Positions 1 to 11,050 of a stretch of DNA of 64,000 nt are shown here, one piece after another. Both the position numbers and the translations under genes were made by a program. Below the pieces are notes generated by a model that saw only the letters and a list, made by a program, of their open reading frames with translations, searched no databases and was not told the DNA's origin. Every line of letters starts with the position of its first letter. Positions within the stretch are counted from its first letter, which is position 1. The DNA comes from Ailurus styani (Eukaryota > Chordata > Mammalia > Carnivora > Ailuridae). Where the stretch lies: the NCBI GenBank assembly GCA_002007465.1, contig LNAC01000759.1:578260-642259 (forward strand), written 5' to 3'.

Positions 1-87
1 ATTTTCTTCTTTATAATTTTTACAGAGTTTTAAAAATTATTATATGTGGGTTTTTTAAAAATCATTTTGATATAGTTTAGCTTCATC

Positions 88-335
88 GACTTCTTTTTAA
101 AAATTTTTTATTTAAATCAATTTAATTAACATACTATATTATTAGTTTCAGAGGTAGAATTCAGTGATTCATCAGTTGTATGCAACACCCAGTGCACATT
201 ACTTCCAGTGCTCTCCTTAATGTTGATCAAATTACCCCATCCCTCCCAGTCCCCTTCAGCAACCTCAGTTTTTTCCCTATAGTTAAGAGTCTTTTATGGT
301 TTGCCTCCCTCTCTGTTCATTTGTTTCTATTTGTA
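88..335 (-). mobile_element. LINE-1 3' end fragment
   Basis: This is the antisense form of a carnivore L1 3' untranslated end. It runs from a T-rich start through 'ttagtttcagaggtagaatt', 'cagtgattcatcag' and 'cctccttaatg' to 'atagttaagagtctttta'. The same landmarks recur at 33.0 kb and 59.8 kb, so the assignment is supported inside the window. Only about 250 bp remains and there is no coding part. Identity is high confidence; the right edge is approximate. Confidence 0.8.
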
Positions 336-2031
336 AAATCCTGTTTTAGAAAGGGAAATGTGTCCAAAAGTTTTGAGCAAAGGAAGAAAATTTTATGAAA
401 TTTTTGTATGCCTTTGTATTATACCAAAAACTCAAATATTTAAAAGATTCACTGAAGGCTTGAAGAATGAAAAATAATGAGTGTAAGCTTTATACTATTT
501 TTCATTGCAGTGAACACAGTGCTAATTTTAGTTCTGTGTTTACCTAAATCATTTTTTCACATTCATCAGTTTTTTTAAGGCTCACACTGTCTCAAGTCAT
601 GAAAACTGTAATGAAATGAAGGAAAATAATGGACTAGAATAGATCATTCAAGCATCCCTTAAAATGCTAAAGCTTTTATTTTCAGCTTTTGAAAAATTTC
701 TTAATATTTCAGTACTATGGGTAGAAGTGGAACTCACAAACTAAGACAAATCAAGCCTACTAACTGGCAGCCAACTTCTTTGCCTGGTGTGATTTCCATT
801 TTTCCCTGGCTTATATTAACACAAATTACATTTATATATACTTCTTCCTTCAAATGGCACTGCTTCAAGCCTGCAGCTCTAAAAGTGGGAAGGATAAACA
901 AAAAGCTAAGAAGAGGTTCTTCAAAGTAGCTTTTGTGCTGGGTTGTGCTCTTTCCTTCCGAGGAACAGCCTGTTTCCTGACAGTAGAGAAGTTCGGAGCC
1001 CTGCTGGGACTCTGCTTCACTACATCTCAGGTTAGGGTGGCAACAAATCCTCCACCTGCTGTGAGTCCCCCAGACTGACTAGCAGTAGCACCAGCTGATC
1101 TTCATAACAGAGTCTGACTGTTGGGAGAACTTCTGTCCTCCTACTTAGCTCCCTTTTTTTCTGGGGGAACCTAGGTTCTGAACAACTAGAACAGGACTGG
1201 TCCAAAGCAAAGAAGGGGGTGAGAGGCACAAAGTATCTAAGGATAACAAGTAGAAGAAGAAAGGAGGTACTGATTCCTGGTTCCCTTTCTTAAAGCAACA
1301 ATTCTTCTCATTCTTTTAGCCTTTTTAAGCTCACAGTCATCTTACATGAGCACAAGATTCAAATGCTAACCATAGCTATAGGTTATAATCTCTAAAACCA
1401 GAAAAAAAAAACTTATGACAAAAATAGTCCAGCACACTTAATGATAAACATGATGATATTGTACTGTATGGTAATTTGGAATAAATGAATGGTAAGATGT
1501 TCATTAAAGCTACTGTAACTTCTGTTACTTTTTTTTCTTTTAAACTTGTGACTCCTCTAGCCTCTGTTACCATCATCAATATTGATGTTATTCCCTGAAA
1601 ATCTTGTGGCATTTAATCGTCTTGTGTGTATGCACACACAAACACTCCACACCACATACTACACATGTAGTTTTCTTGCCTTTTACTTCTACTCCCAGCA
1701 CATGTCAGGGCCTCATCCTGTATTTACATAGCCATTTTCTGTACTGACCATTCTGCTCCCTCTGAGAGCCTCTGTACCATGTCGGGAACTTTGGAGACGC
1801 TGAATGATTTGGGTGAGCAGAAACACAGATCATGACGCTGTGGACTCCCTGACCATGGAATGACACTGTCATCACCTTGCTCAGGAGTAGGAAGAGAAGA
1901 TTCAGGTGGAGTGATGGTATAGGAGAGAGGGTGTTCTTGAGGCGGTTGAGCAGGGAAGATGGGCATTCATGTCAGGAATATAGCATGAACAAAAAGACTA
2001 GGAGATATAAGAGCTTTTCCTGTTCAGATGA
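336..2031. other. Interval without a recognised gene or repeat
   Basis: This is AT-rich, apparently single-copy DNA. Short open frames at 717-929 and 854-1078 (+) show no family motif. A GT dinucleotide after 'atctcag' near 1030 looks like a splice donor, but no acceptor or conserved frame supports an exon. A short alternating purine-pyrimidine patch ('tgtgtgtatgcacacacaaa') lies near 1625-1645. Confidence 0.4.
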
Positions 2032-2449
2032 TGTTATGGGTTGAACTGTGTTTCCCTGAAAAAGATATATTGGAGTTCTAATGCCTAGTACTCTAGAATA
2101 TGACCTTATTTGGAGACAGGGTTTTTACACAGATAATCAAGTAAAAATGTGGTCCTTAGGGTGGGCTCTAATTCAGTATGACTGGCAGAGGGGAAATGAT
2201 ATGAAGAGACAAAACATGGGATGGCAGGCAGAGATTGGAGTTATGCAGTCAAAAGCCAAGGAACCTCCGGGACTACCAGAAACTAGAAGAGGCAGAGAGG
2301 AAGCATTCCTAAGCGTCTTCAGAAGGAGTGTGTCCCTACTGACACTTTGATTTTGCACTTCTGGCTTCCAGGTCTGTGAGACAATATATTTCTGTTTTAA
2401 TCCACTCAGTTTATGGTACTTGTTACAGTAGCTCCAGGAAATAAATACA
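2032..2449 (+). mobile_element. MLT1-type (ERVL-MaLR) solo LTR
   Basis: The element starts with 'tgttatgggttgaactgtgt' and passes through 'gaccttatttggagacaggg' and 'gccaaggaacc'. It closes with 'tttctgttttaatccactca' and 'ataaataca'. This order of blocks is that of mammalian apparent LTR retrotransposons of the MLT1 group in sense orientation. It begins TG and ends CA at the positions chosen. I see no clear 5-bp target duplication, and mutations are plentiful, as expected for an ancient element. There is no internal region next to it, so it is a solo LTR. The exact subfamily is not called. Confidence 0.75.
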
Positions 2450-2469
2450 GGTGGGTACAGGTGGGGTTC

Positions 2470-3110
2470 TAGTGCTGGAAGGTAAGATATGCAGGATCAA
2501 AGTCATTAGGGCTTTGAATGACATGCTAAAGACATTATGTTTTATTTTACAGACAAAAATTGGATGGGAGGAAAAAAACTAAAGCAAAGGTTAAGCTATT
2601 AAAGCTATTAAAGAGACAAATAGCTTCATCAGATAGATATATCCAAGGAAGTATATTTGAAGATGCTCTGGCAAAAATGTGTTTTATAAATTGAAGTTGT
2701 CATCAGCATAGACATTCTGGCAACAGATGGTGATTTAGGAAGTGCATATAATAGTGGAACAAAGCCTAGTTGGGAAGCTTTTGCCATTATTCAGGTAGTG
2801 AGGAAGTGGCACTGTACAAAGGCAGTGGCTGTGAGAATGAATAGGAAAAGGCAGTTTTCAGGGACATTATATAGGATGATCTAGAGAACTTGATGATGGA
2901 TGGATGGTTCGTTTTGAAAGAATTTGAATTGAAAATACCCCACATGTCTTAGCTACAGGATAATGATTAACCAGAATAGTGCTCAAAGAAGAAGGAATAT
3001 GTTTGGAGAATAGATAATGAGTTCAATGTTGGAGTGCCTGTGGGACATAGTGACGTTTAACTGGCCATTTGGAAACTTGAATTTAGGAGAGACTCAATTC
3101 AGACCTTCTT
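2470..3110 (+). repeat. Probable ancient interspersed repeat
   Basis: Scattered phrases such as 'gggctttgaatgacatgcta', 'gacattatgttttatt' and 'gagtgcctgtgggacatagt' resemble a very old mammalian dispersed repeat, heavily diverged. I cannot name the family with confidence. Within it, 'agctattaaagctattaaag' at about 2594-2613 is a small internal tandem repeat. There are no coding features. Confidence 0.35.
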
Positions 3111-4962
3111 GTTCCTAATAAAGGCACTTACAGCTTATCACACTGGCTGTGAGAGGAATTGCTGGACTTCTGCCGTATGGTGGAAAGTATATAATAAACA
3201 CTTTCTTGTAGGCTCCAATATTACGATGAAAGTATTAGTATATTGTGATCTTGTGGTTATTTAAAGAGCATAGATGGTTCCTAACATGAAATGCTTTTGG
3301 ATGGACATTATGGGATATAAAGCACATTTTAAAAGTTTCATATTTTTTTTCTGATGTCCTTCAGACATGTGATAAATAAGAGTGAGGAACTAAAAGTAAT
3401 TATTTCTGTGAAACCAGAACTACAATGAGTAATAAGGCAAATGTAGGTGGTTTTTTTGGGAGGGGAGGTGTTAAAAGAAATTTTTGAACTTGAAAACTGT
3501 GAAGATCTATATAAGAATAGGAAAAATATTCCTAGGCAAATTCCCAAGTATACTGGATTTATAGAATTTTGGAACCATAAGAGAACATCTATTGATACTG
3601 GACACTTTGCTTAAATTCTCATTTATAAAAAAATCTTAAATTCATATAATTCACCTCTGTTATTCATTTAAAAACTAACCAAATCATGACTGCAGTTGAG
3701 CAAGTTAAATAGTCTGGGATATAGTATGGATTAATGGCATTCCTTAGAAAAACACTAAAAGAATGATAATATTTTACTCTGCTTTAACATGTAAATATAT
3801 AAGCAAATATTGGGTAAAATGTGTATCTGTTTGTAATGTGGTTTTCTTTATTGCCTTTTACCCTTGGGTGGCTGAAGTACCCTTCTACTTGAAGGATAAC
3901 TAAAGAAATAGGCAGCCTCTGACATCCAAAATAGGATATTGCAACAAGCAGCTAGCCTTGCAAGGTAGATTACTCTTTTGAGGCAGGCTTTTAAAAATTC
4001 TTCTCTTTCCTTTGGAATCATCAGAAACAAAGCCTGAATACAGGCTCACAGAATTTCATTTCCATACAGAGATGACATTATTCTGCCTATGGCAGTAAAG
4101 CCATGAAGCCTCTCAGTGGGAGAAGGTGGACATGACACAGGGGAGGTAAAACAAAAGGCAATCTGCTTTCCATCATGAAAGAATTGGTGGCTAAAGAGGA
4201 GAGACCAATCAGGCAGATACATGTTCTGATTTTCTACTCTCCAAGCTTTGGCCTTGAAAAAGAGAGGCACATTAATTGAGTGGAGGTAACAAGTTAGGAG
4301 GAAGGTTTCCTTGACCCCCACCACTTCCACGGGGCTTCCAGACCCTCCCCTGTACCCCCACCCTTTGCCAACAATAGTGTCCATTTAGAATTCTGAGAAG
4401 TGGTGGCCTTTGGGTGGAGCCAAACTGACTATAGAAAACAAAGGGAATGCCTGAGGCTATCTTCCTCATTTGCTTTTGGTTTCCTAGAGACATACCTGGG
4501 TCTCAGAGGAGAGTCTCTTGCTGGGTTGAACTTGTCAGAGAGAATCACCTTAGCAGGGGCAAAGTAAATACCCAAGGGAGAGAGAGCTGAACTACCCAGA
4601 CTACGGACAAGTGGGACTCCTAGCTGACTTTAAAGAGCTGTTAGTATTTGAGGGGGCTGAGGTAAGGCTGAGTGAACCAGGCAGTGCTAGTGTGGAATTT
4701 AGCAAGCAGATAAAAAATGAGTAGCCTCAGGAACAGACTTTTGCTGTCAATGCCAGGAGGCAAGCAGCACCAGGATGAAAAAGGGCATTACCCTAAAACC
4801 AGAGGAAGTAAAGGACTACTGAAGGTGATAAAATTCAAAGCCCTCCTCCATGTGCCCCTACCACATCAAAGGGAACCAAACAAGGGGAGAGGAAGGTTTT
4901 CTGAGAGACTGAGCAGTTTGTCTAAGAGAGAGTGCACCAGCTAAAGGAACAGTGTATATGTT
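3111..4962. other. Interval without a recognised gene
   Basis: This is mostly single-copy sequence. The longest open frame is 112 codons on the - strand (4046-4384). It has no recognisable domain, signal peptide or compositional bias, and a second frame overlaps it. I consider it a chance frame in a slightly GC-richer patch. No RNA gene or known repeat was recognised. Confidence 0.4.
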
Positions 4963-4979
4963 TAGATCAGCTAAGTTTA

Positions 4980-5619
4980 TTTTATTTTATTTTATTATTA
5001 TTATTTGCCCAGGGGTACAGGTCTGTGAATTATCAGGCTTACGCCTTTCACAGCATTCACCATAGCACAAACCCTCCCCAATGTCCATAACCCATCCACC
5101 TTATCCCTACCCTCGCACCCCCCAGTAACCCTCAGTTTGTTTTGTGAGATTAGGAGTCTCTTACAGTTTGTCTCTTTCCCCATCCCATCTTGTTTCATTA
5201 TTTTTCCCTCCCTACCCCCCACAACCCCCATCCTGCCCCTCAAGTTCTTTATATCAGAGAGTTCATATGATAGTTGTCTTTCTCTGATTGACTTATTTCG
5301 CTCAGCATAATACCCTCTAGTTCCATCCACATCATTGCAAACGGCAAGATTTCGCTTCTTTTGATAGCTGCATAGTATTCCATTGTGTATATATACCACA
5401 TCTTCTTTATCCATTCATCTGTTGATGGACATCTAGATTCTTTCCATAGTTTGGCTATTGTGGACATTGCTGCTATAAACATTTGGGTGCATGTGCCCCT
5501 GAGGATCACTACCTTTGTATCTTTAGGGTAAATACCCAGAAGTGCGATTGCTGGGTCGTAGGATAGCTCTATTTTCAACTTTTTGAGGAACCTCCACACT
5601 GTTTTCCAGAGTGGCTGCA
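4980..5619 (-). mobile_element. Young 5'-truncated LINE-1 with target-site duplication
   Basis: The insertion is flanked by a perfect 17-bp direct repeat, 'tagatcagctaagttta', at 4963-4979 and 5620-5636. Read on the - strand it holds the last part of ORF2, the 3' UTR and an A-rich tail (the TTTTA repeats at 4980-5005). 5' truncation is the usual outcome of target-primed reverse transcription. The perfect duplication and a 123-codon open reading segment indicate a relatively recent insertion on the carnivore lineage. Confidence 0.93.
5249..5619 (-). pseudogene. LINE-1 ORF2 C-terminal fragment
   Basis: This is the C-terminal end of the L1 ORF2 protein. The full protein carries endonuclease, reverse transcriptase and a cysteine-rich C-terminal part; only the last 120 or so residues are present. 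Visible landmarks are '[11 protein letters not shown]', '[15 protein letters not shown]', 'MWYIYTMEYYAAIK' and the terminal 'MLSEISQSEKD'. The reading frame is open to its natural stop. The fragment has no promoter or catalytic domain and is not expected to function. Its apparent first methionine is formed at the junction with the right target duplication and is not a real start. Confidence 0.9.
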
Positions 5620-5750
5620 TAGATCAGCTAAGTTTAAACTAGACTGGACATTTGTTCCATCCTCCCATGTCCCACTAACCAGAGGGTTGAAAATACCCAT
5701 GAGGGGTATCAGATCATCTATGGACAAAATTAACAAGTTAAGTTTTTCTT

Positions 5751-5959
5751 TTTTTTTTTTTTTTAAAGATTTTATTTATTCATTTGACACAGAGAGAGAG
5801 ATTACAAGTAGGCAGAGAGGCAGGCAGAGAGAGAGGAGAGAGGAGGAAGCAGGCTCCCTGCTGAGCAGAGAGCCCGATGTGGGCCTCGATCCCAGGACCC
5901 TGGGATCATGACCTGAGCCGAAGGCAGCGGCTTTAACCCACTGAGCCACCCAGGCGCCC
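5751..5959 (-). mobile_element. CAN SINE (SINEC), young copy
   Basis: This is a tRNA-derived SINE in reverse orientation. It reads poly(T), 'aaagattttatttattcatt', a (GA)n block, 'caggctccctgctgagcaga', 'gatcccaggaccctgggatc' and the head complement 'gccacccaggcgccc'. It is flanked by a perfect 18-bp duplication, 'acaagttaagtttttctt', at 5733-5750 and 5960-5977. The exact duplication argues for a recent insertion. Such elements are mobilised in trans by L1. Confidence 0.95.
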
Positions 5960-5977
5960 ACAAGTTAAGTTTTTCTT

Positions 5978-6812
5978 CATGTGCATGAGTGGCACTTGGT
6001 AATATCTAATTTACTAATTTTGTAAGTAGAATTTGTATTTCATTGAATACTAGTAAGGCTAATTGTGTCTTCCCAGTGATTTTGTTTTCTCTTCCATGTA
6101 TTACTTATTCATGGACTTTGCCCTTTTGTCTATTGACTCCTGCCTTTTCTTGCTGGACTGAAACATACTACAGTATATTTTTAATATAAAACCCATGTCA
6201 GCTTTCAGTGTCACAGATTCCCCAACTGGTCTGATGAATTTTAATTGCTAACCTTTATTTAATAGAAATCTTTGAGGTAATCAAATCCATATAGTTTAAT
6301 TTATGTATTTTATTATTGAGGTTATTTAGGAAATCACTCCCACTCTGAGCTTCTAAAGGTATTTTCTGTATTTTCTTCTGGGATCTTCAAATTGATATTT
6401 TATATTTAGACCTGTAACCATTTTCGTGGAAGGCCATTTCTGCTTAGTTTCCTTTATTCCTCATGGACAACCATGTTAATTCCAAAGGACTGTCTCCCTT
6501 ATGGCCTGTTTTCTGTACTTCTCTTTCTATTCATTTAATTTACAAATTATGATCTAATCTATCTTCTCATTTTATAGATGAAAAAAGCAGCCAGAGAGAC
6601 CAAATAGCTAAAGGATGACAAGGTATCCAGTGGATGTCTTAAATACTTTCTAAAATAATTTCTTTGCCAAGAAGCAGCTGTTTTTGGCTCATTCATATAT
6701 TTAAAAATATAGATTTAAGTTTTGATTTTTCAAGATATTGCTATTGGGGAAACAAATGTACTAGAAAAGTGTGTGAGGATATAAATAAACAATTTATAAA
6801 GACAACAAAAAT
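5978..6812. other. AT-rich interval, nothing recognised
   Basis: This is AT-rich sequence without a supported gene or RNA. The 67-codon frame at 6664-6867 (+) runs into the tandem duplication that follows and has no family signature. Confidence 0.4.
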
Positions 6813-6894
6813 AAACTTCACTATAGAGCTATTAAGAAAAAGAAGTATCTGGGAAACTTCACTGTAGAGCTATTAAGAAAAAGAGGTACCTGTG
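6813..6894 (+). repeat. 41-bp tandem duplication, two copies
   Basis: Unit 1 is 6813-6853 and unit 2 is 6854-6894. Both contain 'gagctattaagaaaaagag' or its one-base variant. I count four mismatches in 41 positions, three of them transitions. This points to a single local duplication event rather than an expanding satellite. Confidence 0.9.
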
Positions 6895-6943
6895 TTGGAA
6901 CAAATGAAATTTGCATAGTGTGTCCATATAATTTGGTCTAAAG

Positions 6944-7181
6944 CAGTGGTCCTCAATTCCTCTTCCTCTACTCCCCTGTTCTCCCTGGACATTTCACAAT
7001 GTATGGAAACATTTTGGGTTGTCCTAAGTGGGAGAGAGGGTGATACAGAGAGTGTTGTTACTGGCAGCTGGTGGTTAGAAACTAAAGATATTGCTAAATA
7101 TCTTACAAGGCACAGGACCATCTCTCACAACAAAGAATTATCTGTCCCCAATTGTCAACAGTGCTATAGTTGAGAAATCCT
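6944..7181 (+). mobile_element. MER5A-type hAT-Charlie DNA transposon fossil
   Basis: The element starts 'cagtggtcctcaattcc' and ends in a partial inverted copy, 'tagttgagaaatcc'. The interior has 'ggacatttcacaatgtatgg', 'ttgctaaatatcttacaagg' and 'caacaaagaattatctg', the usual layout of the non-autonomous MER5A family. An 8-bp duplication with one mismatch (gtctaaag/ttctaaag) lies at 6936-6943 and 7182-7189, as expected for hAT elements. It has no transposase. Confidence 0.85.
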
Positions 7182-7189
7182 TTCTAAAG

Positions 7190-7525
7190 AGATCATTCAG
7201 TGCTTGAGGAAGCAGTGACCCAAGTAGGTGACAAAAAGTGGTAATTCTAAGAATGAGGATAATCGATTTGCAAGTGTACCTAAGTTGAAGGCTATGTGAA
7301 CTACAAGTGTCTTAGAGACACAGACTTAAGCAGAAATTTTCAAGACTAAAAGGGCCAAATCCCACCTAAAGTGAAATTGTGTATATATGGTTATTTATGT
7401 TAAACACCTGCTTTAGGATTGCTATAACATACCATACAAGATGACCTGTAGTCAGTCACACTGCCTCTTTTGGAGAAGCCTCAGAATGCTTCCCACATCC
7501 ATATTCTTTATGTACATGTTGCTAT
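7190..7525. other. Short interval, nothing recognised
   Basis: This is spacer between the MER5A-type fossil and the MLT1-type LTR. No coding or RNA feature is supported. Confidence 0.4.
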
Positions 7526-7530
7526 GCTCT

Positions 7531-7881
7531 TGTCTTAGTCTGTTTGGACTCCTATAACAGATTTTCATGAGGTGGGTAGCTTTATAAACAACAGAAATTT
7601 ATTCCTTATGCTTCTGGAGGCTGGAGGTCTAAGATCAGGATGCCACATGGTCAAATGAGAGCCCTCTTCTGGGTTTCAGTCTTCTCATAGTATCTTTACA
7701 TGGTGGGCTCTGTTTGGCTTCTTTTGTAATGGTACTAATGTCATTTATGAGGGCTCTGCTCTCGTGAGCTAGTCTACTCCCAGAGGCCCCACCTCCAAAT
7801 GCTATCACACTAGGGATTAGGTTTCAGTATTTCAATATTAGGTTTAGGTGGGGTGGGCATGTAAACGTTCAGACTGTAGCA
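7531..7881 (-). mobile_element. MLT1-type (ERVL-MaLR) solo LTR with 5-bp TSD
   Basis: Antisense MLT1 landmarks appear in order: 'tgtcttagtctgtttgg', 'aacaacagaaatttattcc' (the complement holds the AATAAA polyadenylation signal), 'ctggaggctggaggtc', 'gaggccccacctccaaatgc', and an end at 'actgtagca'. It begins TG and ends CA. The 5-bp duplication 'gctct' is perfect at 7526-7530 and 7882-7886, which fixes the ends. No internal ERV sequence is attached. Confidence 0.9.
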
Positions 7882-7886
7882 GCTCT

Positions 7887-8720
7887 ATTCCCTGAGGATC
7901 TCCTGTCTCCACCCTCCCGACCACTGGCCTCTGCTAAATTTCACCAGACATGGATACATAACTCTATAAGTTTTCTAGCTGTAATATTTCCAAGAGCCAA
8001 AATGTGATCTTTGGGCACTGACAAATGGCAGTATAATCAGATTCATTAAGGGAAAGTTTGAATTTTGTGCCTGTATGGTGAGACTTGATTAGCAACTATG
8101 AAGAAAGAGCAACTAGAATTTTTCCTGAGTGTCAAATTAAACTGAAGTGATTAGGAATGGGCCAGAATCTACTATCAGCCAGGTTCACTTCTCAAAGGCA
8201 GAAAAGCAGAGATAGAAGTCAAGGGACAACTTCCCAAGATCCAGGGTAGTACCACTCAATGGGGGAAGAGAACCAAAAAAAGAGGCAATAACACAGTCCT
8301 ATGGACAGGTTTGGAGCTCAAAGTTTGCTGTCCTTTGCTTTCTCTTTAGTTATTCTTGGGTAGATAAAGACAGGCATAGTCAATAAGTAGTTGGTGGCTT
8401 CCAGGCTGAAGCAGGGTTCTCTCTATAGGTGTCCATGATAGTGACTTTGGCAGTAGATAGGCCACTGGTTGCTCTGGGGAGTCTGCCTTGCTCCAAAGCA
8501 TATGTTCCTTTTCCTAGACCACACGGTGGGAAAAAATTTAGGATGTTTAAGTACATCCTAGGTGCTGAGGGTTTAGAGGCAACTGGTTCCTTATTCAATG
8601 GGTGATATAGTTCTTTGGTTTTCATAAACATTATTAAACCTCTGAGACTCTGGAATATGGCTAACAGTTATAGAATATTGTTGATAACTTTCAACTTTAA
8701 ATTCTAGATGGCACCATTCT
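7887..8720. other. Interval without a recognised gene
   Basis: This is single-copy-like sequence. The 83-codon frame at 8380-8631 (-) has no recognisable motif. No RNA gene, LTR or SINE was seen. Confidence 0.4.
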
Positions 8721-8721
8721 C

Positions 8722-8960
8722 ATTTACTGATTGTTTCCTATGTGACAGGCATGGTTCTAAATTCTTTAAATGTATTAACTCTTTATTCTGATATAGAGCC
8801 TGTGAAGTTAGGAGTGTTTTTTATCCCCATTTATTCCACAAGTTTTGGAACTGAGGTATAAAGACATTCTGCAACTTGGCTTATGCCCACACAGCTAGCA
8901 AGCAACTAGGATAACTTCCAGGTGTGTCTCTCTCCAGAGCTTCCCATCTCAGCTCTATTT
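8722..8960 (+). repeat. MIR SINE fossil
   Basis: Diverged MIR blocks are present: 'tttcctatgtgacaggcatg', 'ttaaatgtattaact', 'atccccatttattccac', 'ggaactgaggtata' and 'cccacacagctagcaagcaa'. MIR is an ancient tRNA-derived SINE shared by mammals. Ends are approximate. Confidence 0.8.
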
Positions 8961-10828
8961 CCTCCCTAAGGGCAGCATCTTAGTATTCATGTTCATCTGG
9001 TCCCATCAGGTATAGGGGTATCCACTCCATCTCATGGGGGCTGGTTAGCATGCCTGTTTTGGCTTTCAAATTAGGGAATGGAGCCTCTTCCTACCACCCA
9101 ATAGGTATTCAGAGGATATCCTCAATGGTTGCTAAAGCTCAGCCTGTGTATGGCTCTTTCCACAATAACTGGGTGAAGTACTTTGTAAATAAGGAAAAGT
9201 TCTTACTCAAAAGGTGACATTGGCTAGCTAGCTAGGACTGTGCTACAATAGGACCTCTAAACATTTGAACAGTGGCCACAGCAGCAATTTTTGTTGGTCA
9301 CTTGCCCATATCTGCCTTAGGAGGAATGGAACCTTAGGAGGTGCCTTGGAATTCTCTTAGCTTGCAGGCCCTTGGCACTTAGATTCCTTCTTCCTCCTGC
9401 CTGTCTTCCATTCCTTTCTAAGCAATCCCCACTTCTGCTTTCTTCATGGCTTTGTTTCCCTATTTTTGTTGTTGTTGTTGTTCTTTTCACTGACCTGGAT
9501 ATCTGGTCTGGAAGGTCTGTGATCTTCCATTTAAAAATGCTTCCAAAAATAATAACAATAGAAAACCTGACTCCCCCTCTTTTTAGGTAGAGAGAATTCC
9601 TCTTTCGAAACATAGTACCTGGTTCTTATTCCCTGGATCTGAGGGCAAAGTTTAAAATTCCATTAAGGGGAAGGTTGCCTTGCCTTTTACCCCAAATAAT
9701 GAATATATGGACTACAACTGAGGTTTTATATGTAAAAATAGGTTAAGTATTTGTGTTTTGTTATGATTGGTTGATAGAAAGTTATACAGAATCTTAAACT
9801 CCTTTATATCTCTTAATAGGGTATTATCAAAGAAATTCAAATAGTCCTTATTCTAATACACTCTAAGAAAAAGATGAAGAAATTCAAGACATGCCATCCC
9901 AGAATATGCCACTTTGGCATATTGATTATTCTGAGCTAAAGTCATTTGAAAATCTAGTGCAAGAAGGATGTTCTGACCTCCCCTTTTCTTCCTGAAAACA
10001 GGAGATGAAACTCCCATGTGAAAGATGCCCTCCCAGTACCAGGAGGAAAGAGACATTCTTACCATTACAGATAGGAATCTAGATGAAGAGGAATTTGTAC
10101 AAACAGACCTTATTAAAATAACTCCTATCTTCCTCCAGTCTTCTCATATATTTTAGTTAATTTTGTACAAGTGCCACTCTTTGTTCAATCTGGTATATAA
10201 GCAGTTAGGCCTAGCCACTTCTTTGGATCTTTGTTTTTATTGGAGAGACTCTCATATACATATAAAAACTACTAAGTAAATTTTGTATGTTTTTGTATGT
10301 TTTTCTCCTGTGAGTTTAATTCTGAGGCCCAGCTAAAGACCCTAAGAAGGTCTAGAAAAGAAACTTTCCTCCCCTACACTGGAACATACCTGGGTAGTAG
10401 AAAAGAAGCTTAGTCAGATGGTTTGGGATTCAAATTTTGATTCTAACAGTTGAGATTCATAGCTCTTAAATAAGTAACTTCAGGTTTTCTAAGTGTCTGC
10501 TTACAACACTGATTATGATTATGTGGTGGTGAGTTTTGGGGTTGGAGGGCAGTAGGATACTTACTCCTTGCTCTAAGAAATCCTTCCAGTGAAAGGAACT
10601 TTATTAGCATATGGCTTCCCCCTGCCCTAAGCCCCTCTCTGGGGAAGGAGTGGTTTATAATGGGTGAATTAAAGTGAGGAACTGGGCATGCTTAAGTCAA
10701 GCCATCCTTCCATCCTATCCCACCCCCTTGACTATGGGTCAATCTAATTCTATGGCTCAACAATACCTAGCCATGTCCTCTCACTTAGCCTTTGTCAATA
10801 ATGAGGTGGTGGTTCAATCTCTTTCTGT
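8961..10828. other. Interval without a recognised gene
   Basis: This is mostly single-copy DNA. A short (GTT)n run lies at 9468-9482. A weak MIR-like stretch in reverse orientation is possible near 10430-10510. The 98-codon frame at 9317-9613 (-) passes through the (GTT)n complement and shows no family. Confidence 0.4.
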
Positions 10829-10846
10829 CTTAATTGTTTGCTTTTT

Positions 10847-11032
10847 TTTTTTTAAAGATTTTATTTAATTGAGAGAGAGAGAGAGAGAGCACAAGCAGTA
10901 GGGAGGCAGAGGGAGAGGGAGAAGCAGACTCCCTACTGAGCAGGGAGCCAAACACAGGGCTGGATCCCAGGACCCTGAGACCATGACCTGGCCCAAAGGC
11001 AGACACTTGACCACTGAGTCACTCAGGCGTCC
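10847..11032 (-). mobile_element. CAN SINE (SINEC)
   Basis: This is a reverse-orientation SINE with poly(T), 'aaagattttatttaattg', a (GA)n run, 'gactccctactgagcaggga' and the head complement 'gtcactcaggcgtccc'. The flanking 18-bp repeats at 10829-10846 and 11033-11050 differ at one position. Head and body are more diverged than in the copy at 5751, so it is older. Confidence 0.92.
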
Positions 11033-11050
11033 CTTAACTGTTTGCTTTTT

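Noticed and set aside
854..1078. Possible exon with a donor-like GT near 1030
   Set aside because: No acceptor, no recognised protein family and an overlapping antisense frame. Not supportable from sequence alone.
5001..5414. 137-codon - strand frame beside the young L1 ORF2 end
   Set aside because: It lies in the L1 3' UTR in another phase, with no similarity to L1 proteins. It overlaps the true ORF2 end, so it is a by-product.
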